Below the pieces are notes generated by a model that saw nothing but the letters and a program-made list of their open reading frames with translations, made no database searches and was not told where the DNA came from. This document shows, one piece after another, positions 1 to 8,620 of a stretch of 64,000 nt of DNA (the stretch's first letter is position 1; every line of letters starts with the position of its first letter). The translations under genes were made by a program, and so were the position numbers. Source of the stretch: Micromonospora sp. RP3T. Lineage in GTDB: Bacteria; Actinomycetota; Actinomycetes; Mycobacteriales; Micromonosporaceae. The stretch is taken from the NCBI RefSeq assembly GCF_003027925.1, contig NZ_PYPS01000015.1, positions 62,001 to 126,000 of the forward strand. Direction: 5' to 3'.

Positions 1-300
1 GTGCATGCCGACGTCGCCGGACTGCGGGTGGTAGAGCCCGACCAGCTCCACCCGGGCCGGGTCGTACCGTTCGGCCAGGAACGCGGGCCGGCCGCGCCAG
101 GATCCGAGGTACGCGTCGTGGTGCGGGTGGGCGGCGATCCGCCGGTACTCCTCGGCGACGCCGGCCTCGTCGGCGTCCTGCATCAGCCAGAACGCCGACT
201 TCGGATGGGTGACCCAGCGGTGCAGCAGCGGCGCGTCGGCGTCCGGGTCCAGCGGGCGCAGCGCGAACAGTCCGAGTCGCGCGTCGATGCGCGTGAACAC
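1..300 (-). CDS. Siderophore acyltransferase, GNAT type (DesC-like), cut by the window edge
   Basis: The first 100 codons are present; the rest lies beyond base 1. The product resembles the IucB/AlcB/DesC acyltransferases, which move an acyl group from acyl-CoA onto an N-hydroxylated diamine to make the hydroxamate of a siderophore. Visible family features are the early LLHRWVTHPKSAFW block and the GDVGMH segment at the cut. The GTG start lies one base past the stop of the upstream hydroxylase, so the two are translationally coupled; a TTG start overlapping that stop is an alternative. The sequence aligns over its whole length with the C-terminal domain of the fusion protein at 3177-5825, so the locus has two such acyltransferases. 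In known desABCD operons this gene is followed by the NIS synthetase desD, which would be outside the window. Confidence 0.85.
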   Translation of the reverse strand, partial: MFTRIDARLGLFALRPLDPDADAPLLHRWVTHPKSAFWLMQDADEAGVAEEYRRIAAHPHHDAYLGSWRGRPAFLAERYDPARVELVGLYHPQSGDVGMH

Positions 301-302
301 GC

Positions 303-1565
303 TCAAGAGGGCACCCCGAACTCCTGGAACGCGATGGCCTTCTCGATCGGGTAGTGCTCCCGCCCGGTCAGCTCCCGGATGATCCACGAGTTGCGGTACG
401 CGCCCATGCCCAGGTCGGGCGAGGTGATGCTGTGCGTGTGGGTGCCGCCGTTCTGGAGGAACACGCCCCGCCCGGTGTGGTCGACGCTGTAGTTGCGGGC
501 CACGTCGAGGCGGCCGTGCGTGTCGAAGCGCAGCCGGTCGCGCACCGGCGCGAGGAAGTCCGGCAGCCGGTGGCGGTAGCCGGTGGCCAGCACCAGGCCC
601 TCGGTGTCCAGCGTGAACGCGCGGTCCTGCTCGGTGTGGCGCAGCCCGAGCCGGTAGCTCCCGTCGGCGTACGCGGCGTCGACCAGTTCGGTGTTGGTGA
701 GCAGCCGGGTCGGGGCCGGGCCGTCCAGGCTCCTGGCGTAGAGCATGTCGTAGATGTCGTTGATCAGGTCGGCGTTGACGCCCTTGAACAGCGGCTTCTG
801 CTCGCCTTCCAGCCGGTAGCGGGTGGCCTCCGGCAGCGCGTGGAAGTAGTCCACGTAGTCCGGTGACGTCATCTCCAGCGTCAGCTTGGTGTATTCGAGG
901 GGGAAGAACCGCGGCGAGCGGGTCACCCAGGTGAGCTGGTAGCCGTAGGTGTCGATGTCAACGAGCAGGTCGTGGTAGATCTCGGCGGCGCTCTGGCCGC
1001 TGCCGACGACGGTGATGCTGCGCTTGGCCCGCAGCGCCGCCCGGTGCTCCCGGTAGCGCGAGGTGTGGATCAGGTCGCCGCCCAGGCCCTGACACGCCGG
1101 TGGCAGGTGCGGCGGGGTGCCGGTGCCCAGCACCAGGTGCCGGGCCCGGTGGGTGACCGGCCCGTCCGGCGTGTCCGCGTGCACCACATACCGGTCGCCG
1201 TCGTGCTCGACCCGGGTGACGGTGTGCCGGAAGCGCAGGTTCGGCAGCTTGCCGGCGGCCCAGCGGCAGTAGGCGCTGTACTCGGCGCGCAGCGGGAAGA
1301 AGCTCTCCCGGATGTAGAACGGATACAGCCGGCCGGTCTCCTTCAGGTAGCTCAGGAACGAGTACGGCGAGGTCGGGTCCGCGAGCGTGACCAGGTCGGC
1401 CAGGAACGGCGTCTGCAACCGCGCCGATTCGAGCAGCATCCCGGGATGCCAGTCGACGTCGGCGCGGGCCTCCAGGAACAGCCCGTCCAGGTCGTCGAGC
1501 GGCGCGGTCAGGCAGGCCAGACCGAGGTTGTACGGGCCCAGGCCGATGGCGATGAAGTCCGACAT
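303..1565 (-). CDS. Lysine/cadaverine N-hydroxylase (DesB-like flavoprotein)
   Basis: A 420-residue FAD- and NADPH-dependent N-monooxygenase of the IucD/SidA/DesB family, which hydroxylates the terminal amine of a diamine or basic amino acid before hydroxamate formation. The N-terminal [10 protein letters not shown] is the FAD-binding glycine motif, [10 protein letters not shown] in mid-protein is the NADPH motif, and ATGYRHRLP is the typical C-terminal block. Length is usual for the family. The start is the ATG preceded by GGAGAG, eight bases after the stop of the decarboxylase gene; it ends three bases before the acyltransferase start. The order decarboxylase, hydroxylase, acyltransferase is that of desABC, so cadaverine is the likely substrate, but ornithine or putrescine derivatives cannot be excluded from sequence alone. 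Confidence 0.9.
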   Translation of the reverse strand: MSDFIAIGLGPYNLGLACLTAPLDDLDGLFLEARADVDWHPGMLLESARLQTPFLADLVTLADPTSPYSFLSYLKETGRLYPFYIRESFFPLRAEYSAYCRWAAGKLPNLRFRHTVTRVEHDGDRYVVHADTPDGPVTHRARHLVLGTGTPPHLPPACQGLGGDLIHTSRYREHRAALRAKRSITVVGSGQSAAEIYHDLLVDIDTYGYQLTWVTRSPRFFPLEYTKLTLEMTSPDYVDYFHALPEATRYRLEGEQKPLFKGVNADLINDIYDMLYARSLDGPAPTRLLTNTELVDAAYADGSYRLGLRHTEQDRAFTLDTEGLVLATGYRHRLPDFLAPVRDRLRFDTHGRLDVARNYSVDHTGRGVFLQNGGTHTHSITSPDLGMGAYRNSWIIRELTGREHYPIEKAIAFQEFGVPS

Positions 1566-1573
1566 GTCTCTCC

Positions 1574-3079
1574 TCAGCCGACCGGGGCCAGCGAGGTGGC
1601 GTGGCGGGCGTACCAGGCGGCGTGCTCGGCGACCAGGTCGCGCACCGCGAGCACGTCGTCCACTGTGGTCTCCGGGTTCAGCAGCGTCAGCTTCAGCCAG
1701 TGCGCGCCGTCGACCTTCGTGCCGGCGACCAGCGCCGCGCCGGAGGCGGCGAGCGCCTCGCGGGCGTGCAGGTTCGCCTCGTCCACCAGGTACGGCGGCG
1801 CGTCGGGTGGCACGTACCGGAAGACCACGGTGCTCAACTGGGCGGGCGCCGCCACCTCGAAGCGGGGATCGGCGTCGAGGTGCCGCCAGGCGTCGGCGGC
1901 CAGGTCGACGACGCGGTCGAACAGCGCGCCGATCGCGTCCGGTCCCATGATGCGTAGCGTCAGCCACAGCTTGCCCGCGTCGAAGCGCCGGGTGGTCTGG
2001 AGACTCTTGTCCACCTGGTTCGGGATGCCCTGCTCGGCCGCGCGGGCCGGGTTGAGGTAGTCGGCGTGCCAGGTGGCGTGCCGCAGCGTCCGGCCGTCGC
2101 GCACCAGCAGCGCGCTGGAGCTGACCGGCTGGAAGAACGACTTGTGGTAGTCGACGGTCACCGAGGCGGCCCGCTCGATGCCGTCGAGCAGGTGCCGGCG
2201 GGTGGGGGAGACCAGCAACCCGCACCCGTACGCGGCGTCCACGTGCAGCCAGACGCCGGCGGCGGTGCAGATGTCGGCGATCTCCGGCAGCGGGTCGATG
2301 GTGCCGAAGTCGGTGGTGCCGGCGGTGGCGACGACCGCCATCACCACCTGTCCGTCGCGCCGGCAGCGGTCGATGGTGCGGGCCAGCTCGTCGGTGCGCA
2401 TCCGGCGGCCGGCGTCGGTGGGCACGGTGAGCACCGCGTCGGCGGCGAGGCCGAGCAGCTTGGCGGCCTTCTGCACGCTGAAGTGACCGGCCGTCGAGGT
2501 GACGACGCGCAGCCGGGCCAGCACCTCCGGTCGGGCCGGCCGGACGGCGGCCGCGCCGACCTCCCGCCGGTACGCCTCCTCCCGGGCCAGCAGCATCGCC
2601 TGGAGGTTCGACTGGGTGCCGCCGCTGGTGAACACCCCGTCGGCGGTGGCGCCGAGGCCGATCCGGCCGGCCGTCCAGTCGATCAGCCGGCGCTCCATCA
2701 GCGTCGCGCCGACGCTCTGGTCCCAGGTGTCCAGCGAGGAGTTGACGGCGCTGAGCACCGCCTCGCCGAGCAGCGCCGGGATGACCACCGGGCAGTTCAG
2801 GTGGGCCAGGTAGCGCGGGTGGTGGAACCAGACCGCGTCGCGCAGCCAGACGTCGTGCAGCTCGTCCAGGGCGGCGTCGGTGTCGCCCAGCGGCCGGTCC
2901 AGGTCGATGCCGCCGACCAGCGGCGCGAGCGCCTCGGGTCGGACGCCGGTGCCCGGCCGGTCCACCTCGGCGACCCGGCGGGCGACCCGTTCGACGCCTC
3001 GGGTCAGCACGTCCCGGTACCGCTCGACGGATCCGGTGTGGAACAGGTGGGCGCGCGCGGCGCTGGCGGTCGAACTCAT
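1574..3079 (-). CDS. PLP-dependent decarboxylase (DesA-like)
   Basis: A 501-residue group II pyridoxal-phosphate decarboxylase (DDC/glutamate decarboxylase fold) at the head of the siderophore operon. In desferrioxamine pathways the homologue DesA turns lysine into cadaverine. The PLP lysine is K313 in the segment [10 protein letters not shown], the region that forms the Schiff base in this fold; [11 protein letters not shown] and HVDAAYG are further family blocks. I chose the ATG at 3079, preceded by GGGAAG. A GTG 45 bases upstream would extend the protein but has no ribosome site and would start next to the iron box. The promoter region contains the iron box at 3137-3155, so expression is expected only under iron shortage. 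Substrate choice (lysine, diaminobutyrate or ornithine) is inferred from the neighbours. Confidence 0.88.
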   Translation of the reverse strand: MSSTASAARAHLFHTGSVERYRDVLTRGVERVARRVAEVDRPGTGVRPEALAPLVGGIDLDRPLGDTDAALDELHDVWLRDAVWFHHPRYLAHLNCPVVIPALLGEAVLSAVNSSLDTWDQSVGATLMERRLIDWTAGRIGLGATADGVFTSGGTQSNLQAMLLAREEAYRREVGAAAVRPARPEVLARLRVVTSTAGHFSVQKAAKLLGLAADAVLTVPTDAGRRMRTDELARTIDRCRRDGQVVMAVVATAGTTDFGTIDPLPEIADICTAAGVWLHVDAAYGCGLLVSPTRRHLLDGIERAASVTVDYHKSFFQPVSSSALLVRDGRTLRHATWHADYLNPARAAEQGIPNQVDKSLQTTRRFDAGKLWLTLRIMGPDAIGALFDRVVDLAADAWRHLDADPRFEVAAPAQLSTVVFRYVPPDAPPYLVDEANLHAREALAASGAALVAGTKVDGAHWLKLTLLNPETTVDDVLAVRDLVAEHAAWYARHATSLAPVG

Positions 3080-3136
3080 GCGGCTTCCCGGTGGTCGTGC
3101 GGACAGGGGCGCGGCGACGGCCACGCGGCAGTCAGA

Positions 3137-3155
3137 TTAGGTTAGGCTCACCTAA
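3137..3155. promoter_or_regulatory. Iron box (DmdR/IdeR operator)
   Basis: The 19-base sequence TTAGGTTAGGCTCACCTAA differs by one base from the palindromic actinobacterial iron box TTAGGTTAGGCTAACCTAA bound by Fe(II)-loaded DmdR1/IdeR. It lies between the divergent decarboxylase (start 3079) and fusion gene (start 3177), 57 and 21 bases from the two start codons, so one operator can repress both units. It is the only such box I found in the window. Confidence 0.92.
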
Positions 3156-3176
3156 CTATCAAGGAGGGGTGGTCGG

Positions 3177-5825
3177 ATGCGTGTCGAACGCGACCGGTGG
3201 GGCGTACCGCAGCTGTGGGCCGACGACGTGGACGCGCTCGCGTACCTCCAGGGCCGCGTCACCGCGGACGACCGGGCCTGGCAGCTCAGCGTCGAACGGT
3301 GGCGGGCCGAGGGCCGGCTCGCCGCCCACGTCGGCGCGGCGGAGCTGCCCTGGGACCGGTTCGCCAGGCGCGCCCGCCTGGACGACACCGCCCGCCGCTG
3401 CCACGACCGACTCGACAGGGCCACCCGCCGGTGGGTCGCGGCGTACGTCGACGGCGTCAACGACGGGCTCGCCGAGGGGGCCGCCGCCGCGCCCGAGTTC
3501 GCCGCCACCGGCAGCGCGCCGGAGCCGTGGCGGCCGTGGACGCCGCTCGGCGTGTTCCTGGTTCAGCACGCGCTGTTCGCCACGTTCCCGAACAAGCTCT
3601 GGCACGCGCACGTCGCCCGCACGCTCGGCCCGGACGCGGTCGGCCGGTTCGCGGTGGAGGGGCCGTCGTCCGCCGGCAGCAACGCCTGGGCGCTGCCCGC
3701 CGACCCGGCCACCGGACGCGGCCCGCTGATCGCCGGTGACCCACACCGGCTGCTCGAACTACCCGGCGTCTACCAGCAGATCCGGCTCGCCTGCCCGGAG
3801 TTCGACGTGGTCGGGCTGGCCTTTCCCGGCGTACCCGGGTTGCCGCACTTCGGGCATGCCGGCGGGGTCGCCTGGGCCGTCACCAACGCGATGGCCGACT
3901 ACCAGGACGTCTACCGCGAACAGCTCCGCCGCGACGGCGACCGGCTGCTCGCGCGCGACGCCGCCGGTTGGGTGCCGGTCGCGCGGCATGTCGAGGAGAT
4001 CGAGGTGCGCGGCGGTCCCGCCGAACGCGTCGAGATCGTGGAGACGCCGCGCGGCCCGGTCGTCGACCACGACCGGGTCACCGGCGAGGCGCTCAGCCTG
4101 CGCACGCCGAGCCGCGTCGAGGCCCGCCTCGGGTTCGAGGCGCTGCTGCCGCTGCTGCGCGCCCGCCACGCCGCCGACGTCGCGGACGCGCTGCGCGCCT
4201 GGGTCGAGCCGGTCAACAGCGTGCTCGTCGCTGACTCCGGCGGCACGGTCCGTCGCCTGGTCGCCGGCCTGGTCCCGGTGCGCGACGACCGCTGCCGCCG
4301 CGAGCCCGTGCCCGGCTGGGACCCGCGACTGCACTGGCGTGGCGACCACCTGCCGATGGTGGACGAGACGGTGGCGACAGGTGGTGCCGCTCACGCGAGC
4401 CGGGCGGGCGACGGCGTCGCGGTCTGCGCCAACGACCGCCGCCCGGACGTCGCCGCGCACGGGGTCGACTTCGCGCCGCCGCACCGCGCCCGGCGGATCC
4501 GCGCCCTGCTCGCCGACGGCGTCGAGGCGTCCACAGTGCACACCGACGCCCGCCTCCCGGTGACCCCGACGTACCGGCTGCTGCGCCGGCTCGACGCCGT
4601 CGGGCTCGGCGCGCCGGCCCGCGCGCTGTGCGACCGGCTGCTGGCCTGGAACCGCGAGATGGCGGCCGACTCGCCCGACGCCGGGGCGTACGCGGCCTGG
4701 CGGGCCGCGCTCGCCCGCCGGTTGATCGCCCACCCGTCGCTGCGGGCGTTGCACGAGCCGTCCGGGTACGACGAGCTGTTCACCCCCTGGACCGACCCGG
4801 CGACCCGGATCGGCCTGGCCCTGGACCACCTCGTCGAGGAGCCCGGCGTCGACGTCGTGTCGCTGGGCGTCGACGCGCTGGTCGAGGTGGCCGCCGGGCC
4901 GCCGCCCGAGCCGTGGGGTCGCCGGCACCTGCCGCACCCGCTGCACCTGGGCGTGGCCGCCGGGACCTCGGCCGCCGTGACGGCGATGCGGGAGCGAGCC
5001 GCGCTCGGCGGGGACACCGACTGCGTGCTGGCCACGTCCGGTGTGCCCGGCGTCTCCGACACCTGCTGGCGGGGCCCGGTCGCCCGCTACGTCTGGGACC
5101 TGACCGACCGGGCGGCCAGCCGCTGGATCGTCCCGTTCGGCGCGTCCGGGCGGCCCGGCCATCCGCACTTCACCGACCAGTTTCCGCACTGGGCCGCCGG
5201 GACGCTGATCCCGGTGCCCGCCGACCCTCTGCCGAAGGACGACACCATGACGATCCCGCTGGAGCGCGACCCCGACCTCGGCGCGCTGGCGTTGGCGCCG
5301 GTGCGCCCGGACCTTCACGCCGAGCTGCTGCACGGCTGGGTCACGTTGCCCCGCAACCGGTTCTGGGGGATGGGCGCGCACACCCGCGACGAGGTGCGCG
5401 AGGTCTACGCGTTCCTGGACGGGTTGGACACCCACCACGCGTACCTGATCATGCTGGACGACGAGCCGGTCGGCCTGTTCCAGACCTACCGGCCGGAGGC
5501 GGACCCGGTGGGGGAGCGCTACCCGGTCCGCCCCGGCGACGTCGGCATGCACCTGCTGCTCAACCCACCCCGGCGGTACGCGCGCGGCCTCACCTCGGCC
5601 GTCGTCCCGGCGCTGATCCGGTTCCTGCTGCGCGACCCGGCCGCCCGGCGGGTGGTGGCCGAGCCGGACGTGCGCAACGAGGCCGCGCTGCGTCGACTGC
5701 GCACCGAGGGCTTCGAACTGGTCGACGAGATCGACCTGCCGGGCAAGCGCGCCCAGTTGGCGTTCCTCACCCGCGAACGGTTCGAGGCCGCCGCCCCGGC
5801 AGGCGACCCGGTCAGACCTCGGTGA
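3177..5825 (+). CDS. Penicillin-acylase (Ntn hydrolase) fused to a siderophore GNAT acyltransferase
   Basis: One continuous 882-codon frame. Residues 1 to about 685 are a penicillin/aculeacin-type acylase: an N-terminal RDRWGVPQLWA block, DDRAWQLSVERWRAEG, then AGSNAWAL. G167/S168 is the expected autocleavage point, making S168 the N-terminal nucleophile. The usual late block GRPGHPHFTDQFPHW is also present. Residues from about M691 to 882 are a complete IucB/DesC-like acyltransferase with the GDVGMH segment, paralogous to the gene at 1-300. There is no signal peptide, so the protein should be cytosolic, unlike most members of this acylase family. AAGGAGG sits nine bases before the ATG and the iron box just upstream. 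The domains imply it adds, exchanges or removes acyl groups on the siderophore or its hydroxamate units; direction and substrate are unknown. The 3' end overlaps the convergent amidase gene by 14 bases. Confidence 0.88.
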   Translation: MRVERDRWGVPQLWADDVDALAYLQGRVTADDRAWQLSVERWRAEGRLAAHVGAAELPWDRFARRARLDDTARRCHDRLDRATRRWVAAYVDGVNDGLAEGAAAAPEFAATGSAPEPWRPWTPLGVFLVQHALFATFPNKLWHAHVARTLGPDAVGRFAVEGPSSAGSNAWALPADPATGRGPLIAGDPHRLLELPGVYQQIRLACPEFDVVGLAFPGVPGLPHFGHAGGVAWAVTNAMADYQDVYREQLRRDGDRLLARDAAGWVPVARHVEEIEVRGGPAERVEIVETPRGPVVDHDRVTGEALSLRTPSRVEARLGFEALLPLLRARHAADVADALRAWVEPVNSVLVADSGGTVRRLVAGLVPVRDDRCRREPVPGWDPRLHWRGDHLPMVDETVATGGAAHASRAGDGVAVCANDRRPDVAAHGVDFAPPHRARRIRALLADGVEASTVHTDARLPVTPTYRLLRRLDAVGLGAPARALCDRLLAWNREMAADSPDAGAYAAWRAALARRLIAHPSLRALHEPSGYDELFTPWTDPATRIGLALDHLVEEPGVDVVSLGVDALVEVAAGPPPEPWGRRHLPHPLHLGVAAGTSAAVTAMRERAALGGDTDCVLATSGVPGVSDTCWRGPVARYVWDLTDRAASRWIVPFGASGRPGHPHFTDQFPHWAAGTLIPVPADPLPKDDTMTIPLERDPDLGALALAPVRPDLHAELLHGWVTLPRNRFWGMGAHTRDEVREVYAFLDGLDTHHAYLIMLDDEPVGLFQTYRPEADPVGERYPVRPGDVGMHLLLNPPRRYARGLTSAVVPALIRFLLRDPAARRVVAEPDVRNEAALRRLRTEGFELVDEIDLPGKRAQLAFLTRERFEAAAPAGDPVRPR

Positions 5826-6777
5826 GCCGGACCGCGTCGGCGATGATCAGGCCGGCGGCGGAACTCCACCGGCTCACCGCCACCCGGTCGGTGTCACCGG
5901 CGGCCAGCGTGAACGTGCCGAGGCTGCGCCACTGCCCGCCGGTCGCCCGCTGGTCGACGTAGACGGTCCGGTTGCCGGTGGTGGTGGCCACGACGTACGG
6001 CGTCGAGGCGTTGTAGCCCGCGTTCGCCGGCCACCACGCCTCGACCCGGTAGTTGCCGGTGCGCGGGACGTTGAACTTGTACCAGGCGGCGTCGCTGGCG
6101 GCGACCGGGTCGGCGTAGCGGTAGTCGGCGCCGTAGCGCTGCCCGGAGAACGACGAGACGCCCCAGTTGCCGCTGGCCGAGAATCGGCCGGCGGTCGCGT
6201 TGTCCACGATCGCGGACCAGCCGCCAGCACCGCCGGACATCTTCGCCGCGACGTCGGCCCGCATCGTGTTCAGGTCGATGAAGGACGGGTCGATCTTGCC
6301 GGTGGTGCTGGTCTCCCGGTGCCCACGGGCGTAGCTGGAGTCCTTGCCGAGCCGGGTGAGCACGGCGGCGGTGGCGGCGACGCTGGCGGTGTACTGCGCG
6401 GTGGTCATCCGCTGGTCCACGCCGTTGTAGTCGATCTCCCACCCGATCATCAGGGTGTTGCCGTCGCCGGCCGGGATCGGCCCGCTGCCGCCGCTGACAC
6501 CGGCGTGGTTGCACCGGCCGGCGGAGATCACGTGGAACACGCCGTGGTAGTCGACGAGCGCCTGGCAGAGCGGGCCGGCCAGGTCGGGACGACCGTTGAT
6601 GCAGATGTTGAGCGCCGGGTGCGGGTTGGTGGCGCTGGAGGTGGCCGCGGTGTGGTGCCACAGCACGCCGATCGGGTCGAACGAGCCGGGGCGGGCCCGG
6701 TTGAGCCAGTCGCCCTCCACGACGACCTGCACGCCGGCGACCCGCAGCACGTCCACCAGCCAGGGAATGGTGGCCAT
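5812..6777 (-). CDS. N-acetylmuramoyl-L-alanine amidase with golvesin-like C-terminal domain
   Basis: A 321-residue protein in two parts. Residues 1 to about 185 form an Amidase_2 (T7-lysozyme-like) zinc amidase that cuts the bond between muramic acid and the stem peptide; LWHHTAA, CNHAG and RGHRETSTTGKIDP carry the candidate zinc and catalytic residues. The C-terminal 130 residues, rich in W, Y and G with AAWYKFNVPRTGNYRVEAWW, resemble the golvesin/XlyC-type beta-sandwich often attached to secreted hydrolases. The ATG follows CCAGGAG and overlaps by one base the stop of a tiny signal-peptide ORF in another frame. This start is natural because related phage-style amidases also begin with M-A-T-x-P-W-L-V. 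Read alone, the protein has no export signal, which is odd for an enzyme that must meet peptidoglycan. Confidence 0.82.
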   Translation of the reverse strand: MATIPWLVDVLRVAGVQVVVEGDWLNRARPGSFDPIGVLWHHTAATSSATNPHPALNICINGRPDLAGPLCQALVDYHGVFHVISAGRCNHAGVSGGSGPIPAGDGNTLMIGWEIDYNGVDQRMTTAQYTASVAATAAVLTRLGKDSSYARGHRETSTTGKIDPSFIDLNTMRADVAAKMSGGAGGWSAIVDNATAGRFSASGNWGVSSFSGQRYGADYRYADPVAASDAAWYKFNVPRTGNYRVEAWWPANAGYNASTPYVVATTTGNRTVYVDQRATGGQWRSLGTFTLAAGDTDRVAVSRWSSAAGLIIADAVRLTEV

Positions 6778-6929
6778 CACCGCTCCTGGAGCAGGTCGGC
6801 CAGGCACTCGGCCTTCGGCGCGGCGACGGCCGCGTCGGGACGGGCGACCATGGTCAGCGCGGCGGTCACCAGGGCCGGGATGCCGAGCAGACCTCGGCGC
6901 CGCAGACGGACGGATCGGGACGTGGGCAT
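6777..6929 (-). CDS. Small signal-peptide ORF coupled to the amidase
   Basis: A 50-codon ORF with a very good ribosome site (GAAGGAG five bases before ATG). The product is almost entirely an export signal: an RLRRRG basic region resembling a Tat motif, a hydrophobic stretch, an AVAA cleavage site, then only about 14 further residues ending ECLADLLQER. Its stop overlaps the amidase ATG as TGATG. Either it is a genuine micropeptide whose translation feeds ribosomes to the amidase, or it is the former export signal of the amidase separated by a frameshift or sequencing error. The sequence alone does not decide. Confidence 0.55.
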   Translation of the reverse strand: MPTSRSVRLRRRGLLGIPALVTAALTMVARPDAAVAAPKAECLADLLQER

Positions 6930-7041
6930 GGCGCTCCTTCGGGCGACGGCGCTCGGCATCCGATCGATCGACGGATGTGAGTGCGGGCACGCTATCCCGG
7001 CGCGGGCCGTCCTGTCGATACCCTTCGCCCCTACTCTTCCG

Positions 7042-7057
7042 GGCGAAAATATTCGCC
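7042..7057. promoter_or_regulatory. Short palindrome upstream of the amidase unit
   Basis: GGCGAA, four bases, then TTCGCC, in an AT-richer patch 113 bases upstream of the signal-peptide ORF. It could be an operator or promoter element for the amidase unit. The only evidence is symmetry and position. Confidence 0.25.
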
Positions 7058-7083
7058 AGCGGTCGGGGTTCGTCGAGCGGCGA

Positions 7084-7118
7084 CGAGCCGGCCCCGCCAC
7101 GCTGGCGGGACCGGCTCG
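7084..7118 (-). terminator. Hairpin terminator after the GDSL esterase
   Basis: Two 16-base arms (7084-7099 and 7103-7118) pair with one mismatch around a three-base loop, 15 bases past the stop of the esterase gene. There is no T-run, as is common for terminators in GC-rich actinobacteria. Confidence 0.6.
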
Positions 7119-7132
7119 ACGGGTGGCGCGAC

Positions 7133-8023
7133 TCAGTTCAGGTGGGCCAGCAGCGCGGTGGCCATGCCCTGCTCGCCCCGGGCGTTCGGGTGGAACGGCG
7201 CGGCCGCGTTCTGCGGCACCAGGCCCTCCACCCAGCGGGTGCCGCTGCTCTTGCACGCGTCCTTGCCGATCGACGGGGTGTAGACGTCGGCGTAGCTCGC
7301 GCCGTTGGCCGCCGCGGTGTCGGCCAGCATGCTGTTCAGCGCCTTCTCCACCCCGCGCAGGTACGGCACGTCCTGGTAGGCGATCGGCACCACCGGCCAG
7401 CAGCCGTACCCGCTGTCGGGCAGGATCGCCGGGTAGCCGAGCACCACGACCCGCGCGTTCGGCGCGGCCTGCCGGACCGAGCGCAGCACGCTGGTCACCT
7501 TCGGCACGGTGGCGGCGATCCGGGCCCGGAGCTGGTCGGTGCCGCCGGCGGTGAACCGGTTCTTGCACGGCGAGCCGAGCGGGCTGCTCACGCTCGCCTC
7601 CGCGCAGTCGCTGATGATCCCGGAGAACCCGATGTCGTTGCCGCCGATCTGCACCGTCACCAGCGCCGTGGCCGACGTGACGGCGTTGAGCTGCGGCGGC
7701 AGGTTGATGCCGAGCTGGCCGTCGCCGCCGTACAGGATGTCGTCGGTGGTGGCGCCGGAGCAGCTCACGTCCGCGAACGACGACGACCCGGCGGACGCGG
7801 CGACGAGCGTCGGGTAGTTGCGGTTCGACCGCAGGCAGTTCAGGTCGACCTGGGTGGGGATCAGCGGGCCGGCGGTGTACGAGTCGCCGAGCGCCACGTA
7901 GCGCCCGGCGGGCACGGCGGCGTTGGCGGGCGCGGTGACGGCGAGCAGCACGCCGGCGGTGGCCGCGGCGAGCGCGGCCAGTCGTGCGGCCGTACGCCTC
8001 AGCGGCAGGTGGGGACGGTTCAT
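7133..8023 (-). CDS. Secreted SGNH/GDSL-family esterase or lipase
   Basis: A 296-residue secreted hydrolase. An arginine-rich N-terminus and hydrophobic segment end in an ANA-A cleavage site near residue 35. The SGNH blocks are all visible: VALGDSYTAGP (block I, nucleophile serine), the VSCSGATT region (block II glycine), QIGGNDIGF (block III), and FHPNARGEQGMA (block V, with the catalytic His). Paired cysteines in the mature part fit a disulphide-stabilised exported enzyme like the Streptomyces lipases of this family. The ATG has GGGAGGG upstream. It stands alone, with a hairpin behind its stop. Natural substrate (lipid, ester or polysaccharide acetyl group) is not clear. Confidence 0.88.
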   Translation of the reverse strand: MNRPHLPLRRTAARLAALAAATAGVLLAVTAPANAAVPAGRYVALGDSYTAGPLIPTQVDLNCLRSNRNYPTLVAASAGSSSFADVSCSGATTDDILYGGDGQLGINLPPQLNAVTSATALVTVQIGGNDIGFSGIISDCAEASVSSPLGSPCKNRFTAGGTDQLRARIAATVPKVTSVLRSVRQAAPNARVVVLGYPAILPDSGYGCWPVVPIAYQDVPYLRGVEKALNSMLADTAAANGASYADVYTPSIGKDACKSSGTRWVEGLVPQNAAAPFHPNARGEQGMATALLAHLN

Positions 8024-8188
8024 GGCGCCCTCCCGGAGCGGGATCAGGGGGTGGTGGTGGTCGGGAGTCTGCCGCTGCCGGTGATATCCGTCAATATGGA
8101 CGAACGCCATTAAGGGGTGGTCGGGGTGGTGGGCCGGCCGACGGTTCCGGAACTCGGTACACGCTCGGTCACCGCCGCGCGACGACGC

Positions 8189-8292
8189 TCAGCGGGTCAG
8201 GCCGACGAGCGCCGCGAGCCGGGCGACGTCGGCCGCCGCCGGGTCGCGCCGGGTGATGTCGGCGAGCAGGGTACGCGCGACCGCCGGCACCG
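8189..8292 (-). pseudogene. Possible 3' fragment of a lost gene
   Basis: About 34 codons ending in TGA read as coding-like protein (VARTLLADITRRDPAAADVA) with the third-position GC of a real gene, but no start or body exists upstream. The reading breaks off where the opposite-strand DUF5753 remnant begins. I cannot name the family. Confidence 0.3.
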
Positions 8293-8308
8293 GACCTCGG
8301 CGGGCGCG

Positions 8309-8530
8309 ATCCGGCGTCGGCAGCCGACGCCGCTGCGGATGCATGCCATCCTCTTCGAGGCGTCGCTGGGGACCGAGGTCGGTGGCCCGGACGTGCTGCG
8401 TGAACAACTCGACCACCTGGTCGAGTTGAGCCGCCTGTCGAGCGTCAGCATCCAGGTGCTGCGCTTCGAGGCCGGCGCACACCTGGCGGACAGCAGCGGC
8501 TTCGCGTTGCTCACCTTCGAGCAGGACGAT
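8309..8530 (+). pseudogene. Remnant of a helix-turn-helix/DUF5753 regulator
   Basis: Seventy-four codons match the middle of the DUF5753 domain found at the C-terminus of XRE-type regulators of actinobacteria (HAILFEASLGTEVGGPDVLR, LEHLVEL-like and IQVLRFEAGAH segments). The N-terminal DNA-binding domain is missing, and the frame loses similarity after FALLTFEQDD. In intact genomes these regulators usually sit beside a small DUF397 gene; none is present here. The reading frame remains open but has no plausible start, so this is a decayed fragment. Confidence 0.65.
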
Positions 8531-8620
8531 CGGGGCCGTTTTCTTCCAAGATCCCCAGACGTCTCAGACGGTGGAAGCTGAAGTCCAGCTTCCGCGAAGA
8601 CGGGGCGAGGCGAGGGCCGG

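Noticed and set aside
5247..5825. The acyltransferase domain as a separate gene starting at the internal ATG 5247
   Set aside because: The frame is continuous with the acylase and there is no ribosome site before the ATG; an internal start remains possible but a fusion is the simplest reading.
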